Shown one piece after another: positions 46,516 through 59,145 of a DNA stretch of 64,000 nucleotides. The translations under genes were made by a program, and so were the position numbers. Below the pieces are notes generated by a model. That model saw nothing but the letters and a program-made list of their open reading frames with translations. It was not told the origin of the DNA and did no database searches. Position 1 is the stretch's first letter. Each line of letters opens with the position of its first letter. Origin of the DNA: Plantago elongata. Taxonomy: Eukaryota; Streptophyta; Magnoliopsida; Lamiales; Plantaginaceae. The stretch covers positions 1 through 64,000 of the forward strand of contig JAYMSP010000175.1 in the NCBI GenBank assembly GCA_036897095.1. The letters run 5' to 3'.

Positions 46516-49500
46516 ATTAATCATCCCAATAGAGACAACCAGGTCTGATTTTTCTGCAAGAAAATAACTAGAGTACATTCTAAACTAAGGTCCTATACTT
46601 TAGCCTTTAGGGGACTACGCATGTTTAAACTTTAAATCATAAACAATCAAAACAAGAATCGAAATGTTCCCAAAAAAAAAACAAATACTATATATAAACA
46701 GATTCCAAACTCATAGAGTTAGTGTTTAATTCATCTGTAACCATTAACCAATCTTTTTTGCAATAGTTTCAACTACATTGCTCCACATGTTCCGTAAATC
46801 CCAACTCGTTTTAATAGATTCAAACTGATCAAAATAGGTGCATTGCATCAATACACAGAGTATTCTTATAACAAACTAAGGTAGATAGATATAAATTAAA
46901 ACATGATGAGTAAGGGTAGTGGACTTTTGCATTTCACAAGTTTGATTGAGGGAGGCCTGAAAATTATTTTGATTAAAAAGATTTACTCTATAAAAACTTA
47001 CAAAATTTTCATCTTTGATAAAACCAAATGTAAATTTTCAGAACTCATCTGCTCTACTTGAATTAGGCTCTTGAGTCTTGATGGTTTGTTCTACAGCACA
47101 TCAGGGCTTAGCCGTTCATCTTGTCAATTTACAATTCACATGACCTCTTGTCTTGCTCATGTTTGGGCTGCTCATCCAAATTGACTGGAGTTTATGGGCT
47201 CCTATTTCTTTTACTGTTATTTTATACTTACATTATAAATTTAACTTTTCACATTCTTTTTAGTACATTTATATTTCAACCTCCCATTAAATCAAATTTT
47301 TATCTAGTTTATTCACTATATAATTCTCCATATAGTGTACATATATACTTTATTCACTAAATTTTATCTATAGTTTATTTCACTTCATCATCTTCTTTTT
47401 TTTTCCCCAATCCATGTGAAGTTTTCGAGACATACATTTCAATGTGAAGTCTTGTTCCTTCTGTCCATATGACTCCGAATGTAAAGTTTTAAGTCAAGTT
47501 CAAAAGGATTAAAAGAGTACTCATATCTACTATATGGTGTACCTTTTTTCGAGTATCATTCCATAATAACTTCAAAGTTAAACGTCTTTACTATGAAGCA
47601 ATCTTATAATGGATAGTCAGCATGGAAAATCACCCGATTCGTGTACAAGTGAGGACAAAACGCATAGGAGATGACATGTATTGACATAATAAAACTATCA
47701 TATCACCCAAAAAATTATTCATAAGTGCGTAACCGTACGTAACCGTACCAATTTAAAGAGTTGGGGCTCGATCAATTTTGGTCGGGTTCCTACTCCGACT
47801 AAATAGGCTGTGCCACAGTTGACTTGTCAGAAATAAATATACTTATACACATCACCATCATGATTAACCATGTTTACTTTTCCGCGATGATTAGAAACTA
47901 AACTTAAAATTACAACCATTTAAGAACCTTAGGACTGTTCTTTGTAAATGCCAACAACTACGACGTACTTATCATAGGCGGAAAGCACCGAGTCGGATAT
48001 TATGTTTATGGCCTGGATTGGATCACGGTGGGTATCTGGGAACTGCCAATTTTCTTACTCTCAATTATGCTTTATCCCTTTTGCAATGAGGATAAGTAAT
48101 CCACTACTGCACGTGTTAAAATACTGTGGTCCATATACCATTTTAATAATATAATAAGACGGCGGCATTATACTACTTTATAATGAGCTAAAAATATGAC
48201 TGGTCTCTCTCTAGTGCACCGCTTACTCACAATGAGTATAAGATCCGCATAAAATGACACACGGGTTAAACGTATATTCTTTGTGATAGAGGAATAGGGG
48301 ATGCATTGAGGGGAGACCTAACATCAGATAAATCAACGATTCGATCACTAATCGATTAAAATTGGCTTTCTAGACCTATTTACACATTTAATATTTTTTA
48401 AACGAAATATCACGATGCACTTTTTCCTGATACTTTAAAGACTATGCCATGATCAATTGATTATGCCATATATATTCATTAAATATTACATTGACAACAC
48501 ATTAAATTATTAAAAAATGGCGTCGGTACAACATATTAGGGCTACAAATCAATATATATAATTTATATCATACCTTGTCCACATTCTTATATAGTACAAC
48601 AAAACGTTTTCGGCATCATCATTCATCCATAAGTTTGTTCTAAAAAGAAAGATCTTTTAACTTTGAGTTTTAGTTGGTTCTCTTCATCTCTTGTTGTACA
48701 TGCTATTGTTATATTAAACTATAATTCTTTATCACTTAATTTTTCAGTTTTAATAAGCTAGAATCTGAGAAGCTAATTAAATTAATTTGTACACGATCAA
48801 CTACCAGCCATCTTTTCAGTAAACGTAACTCACTTAAACTTGAGAAGGCCCACATTGTTTCCCATTAACGATGAAGACATTATTATACATAAATTGATTT
48901 TATTTGGATCGCATAATACTGATTCACTTAACCTTCACTAAAACCAAATTATCAACTAGCTAAGTAACTTTAAAGTATAATAATTTATTCGTTTAGTCAA
49001 GAAAAGCATGCTAGATCAGTGAGAATCTAACCTATTTATATAATCAGTGGCATATGTCAATGTGGTGGCGGATGGAAATTTTTGCGGCAAACTATATATA
49101 AATTATGATGTATTTTGTCCTTAACCAACAGCCTAAATTAATTTAATCATTGGATCAAACATATAATTTGTCCTAAGTCCTAACTGACCGCATACACGCT
49201 AATTAATTATAATTATGATCCTCATAATTACAAATTTAAGAATCTCATCGATCAATTTCCGTCTTTTATTTTGAGAAATTTATAATCCTAACTTGATGTA
49301 ATTTTATACATCATAAGTACATGGTTGGGTGATCAGTGATGCATAATGAACGTTCATACATGATTCATGATCGTAGCATATTTATAAAACCATTCTGACA
49401 AACTGTAAACGGTTTTGTTTGTTGGAATTTAAAGCGATACCGCTCCAATAGTCAACTCCTCAATCAAATTAAATTTTTTATATATAAAATATTCAATAGT

Positions 49501-50103
49501 CCCTAAATGATCCAGCTGATCACTGAGTATGGAAAAATCAATTCTTACACAAATTAAGAAGATTATATATGCATTTATACTTTGCCAAGACCAAAATATG
49601 TCTACTCAGGGAGCACAAACAAAATTATAATTATAATCCGTTTTATCATTTTTGGAAAACTTAATCTAGCTAGATAGTATGCATGATATTGCCGGGTTTG
49701 AATTATATCTTTACACATATATTTTTCTAAATCACTTTAAATATAACATACTATATAATAGTTATATTCTACTTTAAATTCTGTTCTATTCAATTTAAAA
49801 TTATTTTAATTCAGTTTAGTTAAATTCAGTTCAGTTTAGTTAAATTCGACTTAGTTATAATTTATACCTTAATTATTCCAGTTAAGTTAAGTTAAGTTAA
49901 GTAAATTTCAGTTGAAAAGAACACGGTCTTAGTTATAATTTATACCCTACTTCAGTTCAGTAAATTTCAGTTAAAGAGAACGGAGCCTTAATTAGTTATA
50001 TTTTATATTATACTTTAGTTCATTTTAGTTTAATTCAATTCAATTTAGAAAAATTCTGTTGAACTGAACAAAGTCTTACATATATTGATGTGAGATGTGA
50101 TGC
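46516..50103. other. long intergenic region, no gene seen
   Basis: Between the HSP70 pseudogene and GST gene 2, mostly AT-rich spacer. The region 49,735-50,075 is built of AATTCAGTTTAGTTAAATTCAG-like words, a repeat related to 33,290-33,473 and 42,411-42,552. No domain-bearing open frame. Confidence 0.5.
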
Positions 50104-50565
50104 TGTTAGACCAATTAATATAATTGGATTAGGTCTACACCTTTCTAAAAGTTCGAGCTTTTAATTAAATGAGATTGAATTATATCATGATATCAGAGCC
50201 TCAGGCTCACGTCCACCTGGATTCGAATCTCCAAAGAAACAATCTCTGTCCCATATTAAATTTCCACTCGAATAGCCTCTCCAAAAAGATTGAAATCGAC
50301 CACGAGTGCGGTGAGTATTGGAGTATTATATGAGTTATGACTAGATTCCACAACTCTTTAAAAGTTCGATCTTGTAGATGAGATAGAATTTAGTCATACG
50401 TAAGAACTTAGAAGGTTAAGGGATCAAATTCTACCGTCAATGTCTTCATCCATATCAGTTATTCACTCGTTGGGCCTCCCAATAAAATTAAACGAGTTCA
50501 CGAGTTATGGGAAGTATTAGATCAATCAATATAAATTTGAACTTTTAGATAAGATAAAATTAAAT
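50104..50565 (+). mobile_element. TRIM-like LTR element fossil
   Basis: An 84-bp LTR-like unit (50,104-50,187, TGTTAGACC...TATCA) is followed directly by a methionine-tRNA-type primer site, TGATATCAGAGCC. Related LTR-like units recur near 50,310-50,399 and 50,515-50,565, sharing AAAAGTTCGA and AGATGAGAT words. Tiny LTRs and the absence of any coding capacity identify a terminal-repeat-in-miniature element, probably a degraded multi-LTR copy. Confidence 0.65.
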
Positions 50566-50942
50566 ATTTAAAAAAAAGTAGGGATGAGTCAATGAAATAT
50601 ATGGCCATATATGGATTAGAAAGTTTAGAATGTAATGGTAAAGTTTATAAATTGATAATTTAGAAAGTTACCTGCCAGGCCATGCATTATTCTTTCATTG
50701 TCGAGATCTAGATTTTTCCCAAAATTATATGTCATGGCTTACATAATCCGGTTCGAATAGAAGCTACCAGGCTAGTATGTAAGTGTGCCTTGCCTTTAAG
50801 ACAATAGTAGCAGTCCAGGTCAATAATGACTCATCCATTTATTCAATTTCCAATTCAAATGATCATCACTATATATACCCCAAGTAACATTCTCCTTTTA
50901 GTAAAATAACTTCACTAGCTAGTTTGAACTATAATATATATC
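50566..50942. other. promoter region of GST gene 2
   Basis: Contains a TGACTCA motif at 50,827-50,833 (bZIP/AP-1-like) about 110 bases before the ATG. Otherwise AT-rich. Confidence 0.5.
50870..50877 (+). promoter_or_regulatory. TATA box, GST gene 2
   Basis: TATATATA lies 73 bases before the ATG at 50,943. Confidence 0.65.
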
Positions 50943-53900
50943 ATGGCTACACAAACAATGAAGGTCCATGGCGCATTGTTCGCAACGGCTCCAAGGAGAG
51001 TTTTGGCATGCCTATTCGAGAAAGACCTCGATTTCGAGTTCGTTCATGTCGATTTGTGTGCTCAAGATCACAGAAAGGAACCTTTCTTATCCCTCAATGT
51101 AAGCTTTCTTCATTTATACTTTCACATGTTCTTTATTTTTTCTTCAACACTTATTGAACTTCAATCACTTTGCAACGTTTAAGTTTAAGTACGTAAACTG
51201 CAACGAGTACGACATGCTCGCTCATACAATTTACCTGGGATACAATACAATCCCGCATCGAAGATCATAGTAGTACTCTAGTACCTCTGTTCCCAATCGA
51301 GCCACTTCGTTGCTAATGCTAGTCTCAAAGTTAAGGGATCGGAAGTAATGTATTTTGTTTTATTGTTGCAGCCATTTGGTAAAGTTCCGGTCTTTGAAGA
51401 TGGAGATCTGTTGCTCTTTGGTAATAAACTTCCACCATGACCTAAACTACTTTTTTCCATTCTTTATTTTTTTGGATGTTTTAAGTTATCTTTACCGTTT
51501 AAAAAAAAACATTTTGACGGACAAAACGTGTATGGAAGTTGAGAGAGACTCCAACATAGGACCACAATTTTGTCAACTTAGCTATGGCTAAAGTATAAAT
51601 TCTTATCTTCATAAACCTAGCTTAATTGGTTGACCAACTGTAATCATATCAACATATATCACTCATTATCTATGAACCAAATGTAGTAATCCTAAACTAC
51701 TGATAGTTCTTTTGTGAGATCAGGTTACACTGGTTTTGATGGCGCTTAAGTAATCCATTCACTTAAGATCAAAAGCTAAATTTTCAAGATTTAGTGATAA
51801 TGCATGTATACTAGTAGTAAAATTGGAATGATTTTGATGTCTGAATTTGTGCATCAAACTCCAGTACCAATGCTAACGTACGTTATTGCAATATATTCAA
51901 TTTAACCCCAAAGGTAAAAAGTCTTCCTTTGCAAAATTGCAATGCACATTCGCAAATTGCGAAACAAACTGTTCCTTGTAATTAATAATTACAATAAAAT
52001 TAATAGAGGGGCCTGAGTGTAATTTGAACATATTCAAACATGTTTCCTCGATTGCCCTTCCTCTACCTGGTACATGCCATAAACATTAGGTAACATTATG
52101 TTGTCGAATTTCATCATCATTAAGTAACATTAGGTAATAAAATGTTAGTTCCCGCAATATATTTAAAAAGTACAGATTTTTCAGAACTTATAAATTTTGC
52201 TAAATTATTACCTCTCAATTCAAAAGTTGTATATCCAAACTCAATAGAATTTTCCTATGCAGGTCGGCTTCGTACTGACCTGGATACAGGTCACCGTTAG
52301 ATGATATCAAAGTACGACATTATAAATTAGGTTTATTTTAAATAATAAAATATAAATTTTTAAATATACTCCTATTAACATTTAATTAAATATAATAAAT
52401 TGATTTCGACTTATAAAAACTTACAATAATCTATCTCTCTTCATCGTCTTCATCGCGTAAAGCTTTCTCGGCCGCCGTTCATAACCGATACAAATCTCTT
52501 CATCGTGTAAAGTTCTCACAGTCCAAGAACGTCCCTTCTATCTTCCACCGTCCTAATTATAATTTTCATTTAGTGTAAAATAATCATTTCAGTCACTTTT
52601 ACTATTAAAAAAAAAAAGTCTTCCAAAGCTTAAAATTACTATTACCATAGATAAATTCGTAAAAGTTTTGTCATGACCTCTTCCACCAACACCACCTACA
52701 GCCACCTTATTCTACGTATCACAACCACCACTAGTCCACCTCCACCTAATTACCCCTCCTTTGAGAGCTCCAATGTTCAAAACTTAGCAGGCTTCGATTT
52801 GGAGCTCCGACTCTTTAAGTTTTACAAATTATTTTGTGGTTTTTTTGTTGGAAATTATAAAGTTACAAGGGGTTACTTTAAGAAAATGGGTCAACAAGTT
52901 TTAAAACGTTCAAGTCATATGTGTAGTGTATAATAAACAATACTTAAATGCAATTGAGTGTAATTAATTTCATTTTTCAATTTTTTGGTAAGTCTTCATG
53001 TGTGCCATAATCAGAATTACAAAAATAGGGGGAGATAAACCATATATTTCCTTCACCCACATTATCATACACAAGATATGCTAAATTTCCAGCAGTTAAA
53101 TTCTTGCTAAAATGTCTATCTCCCAAGTTTTTAATACACCGAATGAAGTATTATTGTTGCTAAAATAACAAAGAAATAAAAATGAACAACTCTATCAAAA
53201 TGTAAAAATGATAAAAGTGAGTAATTTATATGGGACGGATATAAAACGGTCCGGATCTTCTATTCCAATTTTCATATCCCAATTAGTGTTCCACTCTCAT
53301 AAATCACACATAAGTTAACTATGAAAAAATAAAAGAAAGAAATTATTATCAACTCCAACTAAAATTGTCTTTCTTAAACTACTTTTTAACTAAATAAAAA
53401 ATACATGGCAAACTATATAAATATTTATTTTAACAAGTTCAAAAATTATTGTACCATTGTAAAAAAATCAAACCTTAAAATTGATAAACATACATCGAAG
53501 TGAATCAGATGAAGTTCGGTTCACCAGCTAATGATTCGTCAAAAGATAAATAATGCGAATGGAACAAATATAATAGATGTAGATTTTGAGAATTCAAGAT
53601 GAATTTTTGTTGAAGTTGATTCAGAAATGTGAAGAAGAACGGAAAGAAGAAGTGGAAGGGTTTATAAGTGTTGGCGTCAAGTAAGATAACGTGGATAAAA
53701 AAATTGAGTAAGAGTTTTCTAATCATAAGTAACGTGGATGAAAAAATTGAGTAAGAAGTCTCCTCCTAATCATAAGTAATATGATTGAAATATAGTTTAG
53801 ATGATGATTTTTTTTATTATGGTTAACGTATGTGTAATTAAATTTTAATTAGAATGATACGTGTCATTTGAAGAGTGAAACACTAATTGAGATATGGAGG

Positions 53901-54508
53901 GTGGGATACTGGATATAACATCACATGACCATAACAAACATCATTCACACTCACCCAATTTACATTCCTAGTCTCAACCAATTTTTCCGGATATTAGGAA
54001 TTGAAGCAAAAATTTTCTTGAGACTTAGATATTTATAGTTCTAATTGCAATATATGCAGACTCAAGAGCCATAAACCGATACATTTCACAAGTTTATGCT
54101 GACAAGGGAACTCCATTGATCTCCCTGGACATGAAGAAAATGGCGATAATTAACCTGTGGATGGAGGTAGAAGCACAGCAATACCACCCTCAAGTTTCCG
54201 AACTAGCCTGGGAATTTTGCATCAAACCACTTCTTGGCATGCCTACTGACTATGCTGTTGTAGAAGAACATGAGCCCAAGTTGGCTAAGGTTCTGGATGT
54301 GTATGAAGCTCGACTGGCAAAATCGAAGTACTTGGCTGGAGATAGCTTCAGTCTTGCAGATCTACATCATCTTCCTACAATGAACTACTTGATGGGCACC
54401 CGCGTTAAGGCGATTTACGAGTCGCGCCCTAATGTGTGGGCTTGGTGCCAAGATATCTTGGCAAGACCAGCTTGGCAGAAAGTTGTTTCCATGACTAGCA
54501 ATAATTAG
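50943..54508 (+). CDS. phi-class glutathione S-transferase, gene 2 (catalytic Ser replaced)
   Basis: Exons 50,943-51,098, 51,372-51,420 and 54,060-54,508 give 217 residues. Sequence features are those of the phi class: DHRKEPF, PFGKVPVFED, DSRAINRY, SFSLADLHHLP, and a C-terminal WQKVVSMTSNN. At the active site the segment reads GALFATAPRRV; the position of the catalytic serine is alanine (residue 14), followed by the conserved threonine. The enzyme may therefore be weak as a transferase, or work as a ligand carrier (inference). It groups with genes 4-6. Intron 2 is 2,639 bp, against a few hundred to about 1,000 bp in the others, and contains an inverted-repeat element. Confidence 0.93.
53243..53920. 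mobile_element. MITE-like inverted repeat in intron 2 of GST gene 2
   Basis: The left arm (about 53,243-53,330) and right arm (about 53,830-53,920) are inverted copies, with the shared core CAATTAGTGTTCCACTCT / CAATTAGTGTTTCACTCT and outer CATATC. Long imperfect arms and no transposase suggest a Mutator-type or foldback MITE. It helps explain why this intron is unusually long. Boundaries are approximate and no target duplication was assigned. Confidence 0.6.
53687..53776. repeat. tandem duplication, about 45-bp unit
   Basis: Two adjacent units each begin TAACGTGGAT and contain AAAAAATTGAGTAAGA and TCTAATCATAAG or a near variant. It lies inside the inverted-repeat element. Confidence 0.75.
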
Positions 54509-55120
54509 TCATGAGTTTGATGCATTAATGTAATTTCAGTATCAGTTTTTTTACAAGAATGGTGAAACAATGCTGCAGTTTCATCAACCTTTTGTTAATA
54601 ATTAAGGAATCAATGTTGTGCTGATTAGGAATTGCGCCATGCAGCATGAGTAATTGGTCTTATTTTGGGAAATAAACTCGTCCAAGCAATTATTTAGGAT
54701 TGGACGCATTTGGCGTGACATATCTTAATTAATTTGGAAGTATTTAAACCTGTTAACATGTTATTATCTAATTCTGTGGGAAATTAACTAGCTAATTAAC
54801 TTATTTGATTAGTTAGTGTGTTCATTTTTTATAGAATTACGATTACATAAGGAGAATATTTCCAAGATTTCGGGTCAATGAAGCAACATAATAAGAATAG
54901 TACAGGTGTCGCTTTATGGCTAAATTAGCCGTTTTCGAGTCTGAATTATTATTTAAAATAGAACTTCAGTTGAATTTTCTCAATTGATTTTTTATTTTTC
55001 ATAATTCAATTAAATTTCTATCTCTCTCTCTCCTTCTTCAAAATCAACTAATTAATTGAATGTTATCACTACAGCCCATGACCGAGATATATGATAGTGT
55101 ATAAAAACGGTAAGTGCTAA
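54509..55120. other. spacer after GST gene 2
   Basis: 3' UTR and AT-rich spacer. A short CT microsatellite lies near 55,021-55,031. No gene seen. Confidence 0.5.
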
Positions 55121-55758
55121 GTTCGCGGATTAGTCAAGTTACAATTCGTCTTGGAAAGAAGGAAATTAAGTCTATTCGTCTTATTCATCTTAAGTCAACA
55201 TGTAGAGAAGGTACGAGCCCGGAGAAAGTTCGACCTTGGAGAAGGTCTGAAACAAATAAGATGAAGGGGTTAGATCTTTTTGGGCCGGTTTGCCTAATAG
55301 GACTTTACTTATTTAGAGATTGAGAGCTCGGGCTCGAACCTCTAAAGTTAGAGAGTAGAATATTGAGAAGTTGTTTTTCTTAAAAACGGGTAAAGGGTGA
55401 TTCGAACCCCTCAATTAGTTGGAGGTGAAACGCCTTACCAATTGAGTTACACTTCGTTGTCGAGAATATTGACAAGTTGTTACTTACCTTATGAGGAGAA
55501 CATGCCCTCCTATTTATAGTATAAGGGTGAGGGGACAAAGCTCCGCCAATTCCGAAGATTGGTCGGTAGAGCGAGATGTTGACATGTATCGTCGGAGATG
55601 GGTGGCGTGTGGCATTACACCGGCATTCAAGATCGGACTCCAAGTGTTTAAAGACTGACTTGGGTCACACCCTCATGGGCAACCTTCACGTGCTTAGAGT
55701 CGGACTTGAGTCCGTCCTTGAGCCCCTTGTACTTATGCTTGGTTCTTAGGATCTAACA
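55120..55758 (-). mobile_element. LTR fragment (solo LTR-like), with SINE insertion
   Basis: On the minus strand it begins TGTTAGATCC at 55,758 and contains a TATA-type promoter, CTATAAATAGGAGGGCATG (near 55,500). GC content is higher than the surrounding DNA. Composition and promoter position are those of an LTR; no coding region is attached. The far end is uncertain because it merges into spacer. The SINE copy at 55,376 is inserted into it, so the LTR is older. Confidence 0.55.
55376..55462 (-). mobile_element. ultrashort tRNA-derived SINE, copy 2
   Basis: This 87-bp minus-strand element begins CGACAACGAAG, has an A-box-like TGTAACTCAATTGGTA and a B-box-like GGTTCGAATCA, and ends CCCTTTACCCGTTTTTAAG. 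It is flanked by a 19-bp target duplication with one mismatch (AGAATATTGAGAAGTTGTT at 55,357-55,375 and AGAATATTGACAAGTTGTT at 55,463-55,481). Head and tail match copy 1 at 17,238-17,315; copy 1 lacks about 11 internal bases present here. The acceptor-stem ends do not pair, so it is not a functional tRNA gene. Confidence 0.85.
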
Positions 55759-57349
55759 ATCGAAACTTAAAGGTTTGATATACAATCAAGACGGACTCCA
55801 AGTCGTGACCAGATCAATTGGGGCTCGTTGCCGATTTAGTCACGGTTTAGAGTGAAGCTTGTCGATTTGCTATCGATTGGTTCGTGAAGAGAACTTTAAC
55901 ATACATATCAATATATACTAAAGTTAACAAAATAGTAAAGCAACTAACAAAATAAGTCCTATACAAAATATAATGTTGCGTAATTAAGGTGTGCGCATAC
56001 AATAATATATACACGTTATTGTTCAATATACAATCAAGTCCCACGTACTATTAAACCTTTCCTTGATACACCCTTGCAAAATTGTTGTGACATTGGTCAC
56101 ATAAACTCTGGAATGTAAGAGGATAAAGTGGGGTGAGACGTTGTGTTTGATTGATTCTTCTCACTCATTTAAAGATCGTTACGAAATAAGAATTCACGAT
56201 CAATTAGATTTTCCCCATCACTTATTGATAAATTAAGAGTGACATGCATGGGACTAGGAGCTTGGTTATGCTAAATGCAAGAATGTATATTTGGAAGCAT
56301 GATTTTACTTTTATCGAAATGTTGGCAGTTCGGGATCTTCGATCTACCAAAAAATTATATTGATATCTTTTTAGACATTACAATTTAAAGTTATTTTCAT
56401 TCAAATGAACATTTAAATTCTATACCACTCAATTCTAAATTAACGAATTTTCGCCATAATTTCATCCTACAAACTATTCCATGCATGATGCCTATATGTT
56501 TCCAGTTAAATGTAGCTAGGCATAGCTTACATGTGCGACTTCTAGAAGTATGGGACCTTTTGGTTGTTTCCACCATGAGTTGAAAGAAAATAGCAAATGA
56601 CAAGTTGAGAACTAGCTACTAAATTACCCAAAAGTGAACTCGACAAGTGCCAAAGACAAAATTGGCAAACCAAAAACGACTTCCAGAAGCCAAGTCCAAT
56701 TCTAGTATTCCTCGACTACTCTTGTTAATTGACTAGTAGTTGGGTTAATTATAGAAAAATGTAAACCGACCCATATAAATTTTCTAATCATTGAATTGTG
56801 ATAATATACCCGGAACAAAGTTACACCTAGTTGATATAGACTAAACAAAAACATTATATATAACTTATAAGTTGTTATACATTCACACTATCTCGTTGAA
56901 TGAGACCTTTTAAATAATACATAACAATACCAATTGAAAATGAACCACATATATTATGATCAAGCCTAATATACATATTGTTCATTCTGATTTAAATCAC
57001 CTATCAATCACCCCCTCTTCATTAACTTTTAAATAATTAAAAAAACTAAGTATGTTATAAAAAATCTAAAAAACATGTGAATTACTACATTATATTTAAA
57101 AATTGTACTAGTAACTACAATATTTTTGGACCAACATGGAGACTTAATGAACCAAGTGTAAGTCAATGGGCACGAAATATGAAAGCTTTAAAAAGTGTAC
57201 CATAGTATTAATCATATCACATGCGACATGCCTGCATTGCTTTTTAAGAGTAAAAAAACTCATCATCCAATCTACTATAAGTAGTAACCAGCTGCTACTC
57301 ATCTTCCACCTCAACTCTTCAATTTACACACATTGCCTAGCTAGTTCTC
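55759..57349. other. spacer before GST gene 3
   Basis: AT-rich, no gene seen. Ends in the promoter of GST gene 3. Confidence 0.5.
57276..57281 (+). promoter_or_regulatory. TATA box, GST gene 3
   Basis: TATAAG lies about 70 bases before the ATG at 57,350. Confidence 0.5.
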
Positions 57350-59145
57350 ATGGCAATCAAAGTCTATGGCCACCCGATTTCGCCTCCGTTGCGGAGAGTT
57401 CTCATGTGCCTGATGGAGAAAGGCGTCGAATACGAATTCGTTCATGTCGATATATTCAAGGGTGAACAGAAGAAGGAGCCCTTAATTTCAATTAATGTAA
57501 GGATGCAGTTTTTTTCTTAAAGTGTTGTTGCTACCTTGTATTTTTTCCTGCAACTTGTTGTAAATTAGTTTCTGCTGATCTAACATGTTTTCTATTATTT
57601 ATTATAATTTTTCTTTTTAATTTTTGTTTGATGTAGCCATTTGGTCAAGTACCAGGTTTTGAAGATGGTGACTTAAAGCTTTTTGGTAATATGTCATTTT
57701 CTATCGATCAATAATTATTCAGCTCCTTCCAGTTAGATTCATCTTTGTCTCCGTAGATAATTTTACATATATAACTCCAATTAGAGAGTAAATTAAACTC
57801 TATTTAGACTTGGTCAAACTTAGCATGCTATTGATCAATTCCACCTTTTTTCATAAGTTACTTTGTAAAAGTTTAACGTTCAATCCGCCTCAGTTCAAAT
57901 CTTTACATATTAATTTTTTATTATATATTTTCAATTATAATTTCTAAACTTAAAGCTTAATTAAATACTTAAAGTCGAGTACAATGATTAGAAATAATAT
58001 ATAGACGAGTGTAGTACTACAACTTCTTTAATACGAAGGGTGTGTAGATGAAAAACGAAATTGATACATATTATCAGAGGCGACCCACGTATAATCAAGC
58101 GGGCTCAATTGATGTCGCTCGATTTTTAGTATGAAAGTAACTTCTTCTAAATTTCATGTGCTTTTTTGTTTTAAATATTTTATTCAATCATTGCCTCTTT
58201 ATAGTTTTATAGTTTTAGTGTTTTACTTCATTCACATTTTTTTAGAGTTTTAAAAATTATATGGAATTATTATTCAAATGTTATGTGTTTTATTTTATTT
58301 TTTTCGTTTCCTTTCCATGATTCACGCATGTTAGATGTATAACTTTTTGATGCCACTAAATATAATTTCTGCATTCGTCCTGCATATTACATACAATATT
58401 ACAAAGTTTTCAGAACTTAAGTATCCCTCGGTATAACTTGCACGAAACTTGTTCAAATATGACTCGGCTTACTTGCAAGCATGTTGGGGCCGATCAACTT
58501 GAGCATGAGCTGAGCTTTTTATAAGCAGCTCTGCGGATTGATTTGTGAATACCCCTATGGTAAACGAGTCGAGCAGTTCAATAAAGCTCAAATTCGAGTC
58601 AGTCAAGTAGTGAATTGACACCTTGCTTGGGACCATTTACTCCAGATTAAGAACTTCTATTTATTTTTAGCTAACAATGGTGATGGTGAATTTCAGAATC
58701 AAGGGCAGTGACAAAGTACATTTGTGAGGCATATCCTGACAAAGGATTTCCACTGACATCTACTGATCCAAAGAAGAACGCAATCATCACAGTTTGGCTT
58801 GAAGTTGAGTCTCAGAAATTCAACTCTGTAACTCAAAAGATCCACTTTGAACTCCTTGTGAAGCCACTATTGTTGGGCATGACTGCAGACGAGGCTGTAG
58901 TTGAGCAGTTTCTACCCCAACTGGCCGCAGTTCTTGATGTTTACGAAGCCCGACTGACAGAATTCAAGTACTTGGCAGGGGACTCGTTCACTCTTGCTGA
59001 TCTCCATCATGTTCCTTTCATCAACAACTTGATGACGACCAAGGTCAAGAGTTTGTTCTCTGAACGCCCGCACGTTAGTGCCTGGTGTGACGATCTCTTG
59101 GCTCGTCCCACCTGGAAGAAGATTCTTGCTTGGGCTGAGGCTTGA
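57350..59145 (+). CDS. phi-class glutathione S-transferase, gene 3
   Basis: Exons 57,350-57,496, 57,637-57,685 and 58,697-59,145 give 214 residues. The catalytic serine is present at residue 11 (GHPISPPLRRV), with GEQKKEP, PFGQVPGFED, ESRAVTKY and SFTLADLHHVP. The phi-class histidine before KKE, usual in GEHKKE, is glutamine here (GEQKKE), which may weaken a glutathione contact. Shared DPKKN, KVKSLF and LEVE stretches ally it with gene 1 although gene 2 lies between them. It ends in an Ala/Glu tail (AWAEA). Confidence 0.94.

Noticed and set aside
55376-55462. Functional tRNA gene on the minus strand
   Set aside because: A- and B-box-like motifs are present, but the ends do not pair into an acceptor stem, and target duplications plus a sister copy show it is a SINE.
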